The notes under the pieces are model-generated. The model worked only from the letters and a program-made list of their open reading frames with translations. It did not search any database and was not told the origin of the DNA. From positions 389,232-453,231 of the forward strand of contig JAXMDA010000004.1 of the NCBI GenBank assembly GCA_046349085.1: a stretch of DNA of 64,000 nucleotides. Reading direction: 5' to 3'. Positions 60,668-64,000 of this stretch are shown piece by piece (positions within the stretch are counted from its first letter, which is position 1; every line of letters begins with the position of its first letter). The stretch comes from JAJXWB01 sp046349085. Lineage in GTDB: Bacteria > Pseudomonadota > Alphaproteobacteria > Rhizobiales > Beijerinckiaceae. A program made the translations under genes and the position numbers.

Positions 60668-61510
60668 ATGTTCCATCGACCGCAATCGACGGCCGAAGCG
60701 CTCGCGCTGCTTGCCTTGGACGGCGCAACGATCCTTGCTGGCGGCACGGACGTTTTTCCTGCGCTTGTCGATCGTCCGCCGCCGAAGCGACTTGTCGATA
60801 TATCTCTCTTAAATGACCTTCGCGGCATCAGTCGCCAGGACAAGACCGTACGGATTGGCGCGGCGACGACATGGGCCGAGATTGCGCGCGCGGATTTGCC
60901 GCCATGCTTCGACATGTTGCGTCAGGCCGCGCTCGAAATCGGCGCCGTGCAGATCCAGAATCGCGGAACGATAGGCGGCAATCTGTGCAACGCGTCGCCG
61001 GCCGCCGACGGAGCGCCGCCGTTGCTCGCGCTCGACGCTCTCGTCGAACTTCTCTCGCCGCGCGGCGTGCGTAATTTGCCTCTGCAGGATTTCCTGATCG
61101 GCAACCGGCGCACGGCGCGCGCGGCGGACGAAATAATGACGGCGATCTTGGTTCCCGTAGAAGATGGCGCGTCGCGTTCCGTGTTTCTCAAGCTCGGCGC
61201 ACGCAAGCACCTGGTCATTTCCATCGTGATGGTCGCAGCAATGCTGACCGTCGATCTGGACGGCGCGATCGAAAAGGCCCGTATCGCGATTGGATCGGCG
61301 TCCGCAGTTGCGCAACGGCTGCACGGCGTCGAGCAGCGGCTTGCAGGCCTGCCCGCCACCGCCGCAATTGTCGACAGCGTGGCGCTTGAGGACTTCCGAA
61401 CTCTGTCTCCGATCGACGACGCGCGAGCGACCGCGAATTACCGGACTGAAGCCGCGTTTGAGCTCGTTCGCCGAGCGTTTGCCCATCTCACGCAGCCGCT
61501 CGATGGATAA
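60668..61510 (+). CDS. Molybdenum hydroxylase FAD-binding subunit
   Basis: A 280-residue subunit that carries FAD and passes electrons out of a molybdenum hydroxylase. The flavin motifs are LAGGTDVFPAL near residues 22-32 and NRGTIGGNLCNASPAAD near 97-113, and the C-terminal CO-dehydrogenase-flavoprotein domain follows. I take the ATG at 60668; upstream codons are not conserved-looking. It overlaps the start of the next gene by 8 bp, so the two are coupled and form one complex. Confidence 0.88.
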   Translation: MFHRPQSTAEALALLALDGATILAGGTDVFPALVDRPPPKRLVDISLLNDLRGISRQDKTVRIGAATTWAEIARADLPPCFDMLRQAALEIGAVQIQNRGTIGGNLCNASPAADGAPPLLALDALVELLSPRGVRNLPLQDFLIGNRRTARAADEIMTAILVPVEDGASRSVFLKLGARKHLVISIVMVAAMLTVDLDGAIEKARIAIGSASAVAQRLHGVEQRLAGLPATAAIVDSVALEDFRTLSPIDDARATANYRTEAAFELVRRAFAHLTQPLDG

Positions 61511-64000
61511 GTCCGCGCGACAACTTCGACTTGTCGTCAATGGCGAACAGCGAACGGTCGCGGCGTCGGGTCTCGAGCGCCTGTCTTCGATCCTTCGGAA
61601 CGAACTTGGACTCATCGGCACGAAGATCGGCTGTGAAGCCGGCGATTGCGGCGCCTGCACGGTTCTGATCGACGGCGAACCTGTCTGTGCGTGCCTCGTT
61701 GCCGCGGGGCAGGCCGACGGCGCTTCGATTGTGACCATCGAAGGCGTTGCGGGAGGCACGCGCTCCGGCCACCGCCTTATCGAGGCGTTCCACGAAGCAG
61801 GCGCAGCACAATGCGGAGCCTGCACGCCAGGCATGATCGTGTCGGCTGCGGCGCTGCTCGACGCCACGCCGCAGCCGAACGATGCGCAGATCGGGTCCGC
61901 GCTCGGGGGCGTTCTGTGTCGCTGCACGGGTTATCGGAAAATATTCGAGGCGGTGCATATCGCAGCGAGAGACGGCGATATCCGTTCATCTGGCTCCGCC
62001 GGGCTTGTCGGCGATCGTCTTGCCAGACTCGATGGCCGCGCGAAGATCACGGGCCGCGATCTGTTCGGAGCCGACGCCATTCCGCCGGATGCGCTATTCG
62101 TACGCGCCATTCGGTCGCCTCATCATCGGGCGCGCTTCTCATTTGGAGATCTCAAATCATATGCGGCAGAGCAAGGCGTCGCTCGTATCTTGACCGCAAG
62201 CGACATTCCGGGCCGCAATCTTCATGGCGTCATCCCGGCATTCGCCGACCAACCGGTGTTCGCCATCGACGAGATACGCTTCAAGGGCGAAGCCGTCGCC
62301 GCCGTCGTCGGGGCGCGCCATGCTGTCGAATCGCTCGACCTGTCGACATTCCCGGTCGAGTGGGAACCATTGCCGCACGCGCTCACGATCGAGGAAGCGC
62401 TGTCGGAAAACGCGCCGCTGCTTCACGACGCGCGCCCGAACAACCTTCTGGTCAAAGGAAAGGTGCAAAAGGGAAATCCCGGCTCGCTCGAAACGCAGGG
62501 CGACCAGTTTGTCGAAGGCGTATTCGCGACCGGTTTCGTCGAACACGCCTATATAGAGCCCGAAGCGGGATATGCGCGCCGCACCGGAAACAGGATCGAG
62601 GTCGTCGCCTGCACGCAATCTCCCTACATGGACCGCGACGATGTCGCAGCAATACTCGGCATCCCAGCCGAAGATGTCAGGATAGTTCCGACCGCCGTAG
62701 GCGGCGGGTTCGGCTCCAAGCTCGACCTGTCTGTCCAGCCTTACATTGCCCTGGCCGCATGGCTTCTGAACAAGCCGGCGGCGATGGTCTATTCGAGGCC
62801 CGAATCCATTTCGACAACCACCAAGCGCCATCCATCCAGGATCAGATCGCGCATTTCGGCGACACGCGACGGCAAGCTTGCGAGCATCGATTTCGAGGCG
62901 GATTTCAACACAGGGGCTTACGCGAGCTGGGGGCCGACCGTAGCCAATCGAGTGCCGGTTCACGCATCTGGCCCGTATTTCGTACCGAACTACCGCGCTG
63001 TGGCCCGCGCGATTCATACGCATTGCGCGCCGTCCGGCGCTTTCAGGGGCTTCGGCGTTCCACAGATGGCGGTGGCGCAGGAACAATTGCTCGACGAATT
63101 GGCGGACCGCCTCGTAATCGATCCACTCGAGTTCCGCATTCTCAATGCGCTCGATGGCGGCGCGCCGACTTCTACGGGGCAGTTGCTGGGCGACGGCGCC
63201 GCCTTCAGGGAATGTCTCGAAGCCCTTCGCGAACCCTGGCGCGCCGCGCGACGCGATGCCGACGAGTTCAATCTGCGCGCCACGGGCGCCCTGCGTCGGG
63301 GCGTGGGCATCGCCGGCATGTGGTATGGATGCGGCAACACGTCCCTGCCCAACCCATCGACCATTCGCATCGGGCTCAAACGGAACGGCCGTATCGCCCT
63401 GCATCAAGGCGCGGTCGACATCGGGCAAGGATCGAACACTGTCATCACGCAGATTGCCGCCACGGCGCTTGGCGTCGCCATCGAGCGGTTCGACCTTGTT
63501 TCCGGCGATACCGATCTGACCCCGGATTGCGGCAAGACCTCTGCATCGCGGCAGACGTTCGTGACAGGGCGCGCCGCGGAAGCGGCTGCCCGGTCACTGC
63601 GCGCGCAGCTATTGCGCCTCGCCAACGTTTCCGACGACTCGCAAATTCGTCTCGACGCGGATCAGCTCCTGATCGTCGAGAACGGCCAGAGCCACAGGAT
63701 AGATCTGTCGACCATGCCCACGGACGCATTGGGGTATGTCGTCGCCTCCGAGGAAACCTTCGACCCGCCCACAACGCCCCTCGACGAGAACGGCCAAGGC
63801 GCCCCCTATGCCGTGTACGGCTTTGGCGCGCACATGGCCGAAGTGGATGTCGATATCCGGCTCGGAACGGTGAAGGTGCGCAAGGTGACCGCAGCTCACG
63901 ACGTGGGCCGCGCGATCAATCCGACGCTCATCGAAGGACAGATCGAGGGCGGCGTGCTGCAGGGACTCGGTCTTGCCTTGATGGAAGAATTTCACCCCGG
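61503..64000 (+). CDS. Molybdenum hydroxylase, fused [2Fe-2S] and Mo-binding subunit (partial)
   Basis: An open frame from the ATG at 61503 to the window end (832 codons), so the C-terminus is missing. Two [2Fe-2S] sites are complete: Cys44, 49, 52 and 64, then Cys104, 107, 139 and 141. The molybdenum part follows in the same frame with VGGGFGSK near 400, FRGFGVPQ near 515-522 and DIGQGSNT near 639-646. The expected catalytic glutamate would lie beyond the edge. In most three-subunit enzymes of this class the iron-sulfur and molybdenum parts are separate proteins; here they are fused as in aldehyde oxidoreductases, with a separate FAD subunit. Context suggests hydroxylation of an N-heterocycle. 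Confidence 0.87.
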   Translation, partial: MDKSARQLRLVVNGEQRTVAASGLERLSSILRNELGLIGTKIGCEAGDCGACTVLIDGEPVCACLVAAGQADGASIVTIEGVAGGTRSGHRLIEAFHEAGAAQCGACTPGMIVSAAALLDATPQPNDAQIGSALGGVLCRCTGYRKIFEAVHIAARDGDIRSSGSAGLVGDRLARLDGRAKITGRDLFGADAIPPDALFVRAIRSPHHRARFSFGDLKSYAAEQGVARILTASDIPGRNLHGVIPAFADQPVFAIDEIRFKGEAVAAVVGARHAVESLDLSTFPVEWEPLPHALTIEEALSENAPLLHDARPNNLLVKGKVQKGNPGSLETQGDQFVEGVFATGFVEHAYIEPEAGYARRTGNRIEVVACTQSPYMDRDDVAAILGIPAEDVRIVPTAVGGGFGSKLDLSVQPYIALAAWLLNKPAAMVYSRPESISTTTKRHPSRIRSRISATRDGKLASIDFEADFNTGAYASWGPTVANRVPVHASGPYFVPNYRAVARAIHTHCAPSGAFRGFGVPQMAVAQEQLLDELADRLVIDPLEFRILNALDGGAPTSTGQLLGDGAAFRECLEALREPWRAARRDADEFNLRATGALRRGVGIAGMWYGCGNTSLPNPSTIRIGLKRNGRIALHQGAVDIGQGSNTVITQIAATALGVAIERFDLVSGDTDLTPDCGKTSASRQTFVTGRAAEAAARSLRAQLLRLANVSDDSQIRLDADQLLIVENGQSHRIDLSTMPTDALGYVVASEETFDPPTTPLDENGQGAPYAVYGFGAHMAEVDVDIRLGTVKVRKVTAAHDVGRAINPTLIEGQIEGGVLQGLGLALMEEFHP

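Noticed and set aside
1..64000. A search for tRNA, rRNA, transposase or phage genes
   Set aside because: Reading both strands gave no cloverleaf, rRNA-like text, transposase or integrase protein. Faint non-coding RNAs could still be missed without a covariance search.

Overview
The window is GC-rich (about two thirds G+C), densely coded and uses the codons of a high-GC alphaproteobacterium. I infer an alphaproteobacterium of the Hyphomicrobiales (Rhizobiales), perhaps near Beijerinckiaceae, Methylocystaceae or Bradyrhizobium relatives. The reasons are the DUF4424 and DUF169 proteins, the PimC/PimD-like acyl-CoA dehydrogenases, an NdvB-like GH94 protein, and short palindromic repeats of the kind scattered through genomes of that order. 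This placement is inference. I saw no rRNA, tRNA, CRISPR array, phage or insertion sequence.

Layout. 0-8 kb is housekeeping and mixed: the start of ettA, a KAP-like membrane NTPase, an MFS transporter, a small J-domain-like protein, two secreted proteins (one DUF4424), and a molybdenum-cofactor group (mobB, a DUF2478 gene, mobA). 8-16 kb holds an outer-membrane protein, a 1,827-residue membrane protein ending in an NdvB-like GH94 phosphorylase module, a quinone oxidoreductase and two small genes. 16-39.5 kb is a large acyl-CoA catabolic island: CoA-transferase, two enoyl-CoA hydratases, a cytochrome c, a tartrate/isopropylmalate-type dehydrogenase, a livGFHM transporter without a binding protein, seven acyl-CoA dehydrogenases, two short-chain dehydrogenases, an acyl-CoA synthetase, a nitroreductase-like protein and a TetR regulator. 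39.5-48.6 kb is a complete four-gene RND efflux operon (outer-membrane factor, adaptor, two different pumps). 48.7-57.8 kb is mixed: a PhaC-like hydrolase, flavin reductase, DHFR-like reductase, DUF169 protein, a nucleotide-sugar dehydrogenase/glycosyltransferase pair, a PilZ protein, a ferredoxin-reductase-like flavoprotein and a membrane protein. 57.9-64 kb is the most unusual part: an intradiol dioxygenase, a close enamidase homologue, a MarR regulator, and a molybdenum hydroxylase (FAD subunit plus a fused iron-sulfur/molybdenum subunit cut by the window end).

How the genes work together. In the acyl-CoA island, six of the seven dehydrogenases form three large/small pairs. Each large partner has a glutamate at the isovaleryl-CoA-dehydrogenase position, and each small partner lacks a glutamate at both known catalytic positions. 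That is the pattern of heteromeric enzymes acting on bulky or dicarboxylic acyl-CoAs. No thiolase and no classical 3-hydroxyacyl-CoA dehydrogenase lies in the island, so the short-chain dehydrogenases may do part of that job or the pathway may be completed elsewhere. The right-end cluster looks like hydroxylation and hydrolytic opening of an N-heterocycle such as nicotinate. MobA and MobB, at the far left, could serve the molybdenum hydroxylase. Five imperfect copies of one palindromic repeat, and several other hairpin families, sit in the gaps between genes.
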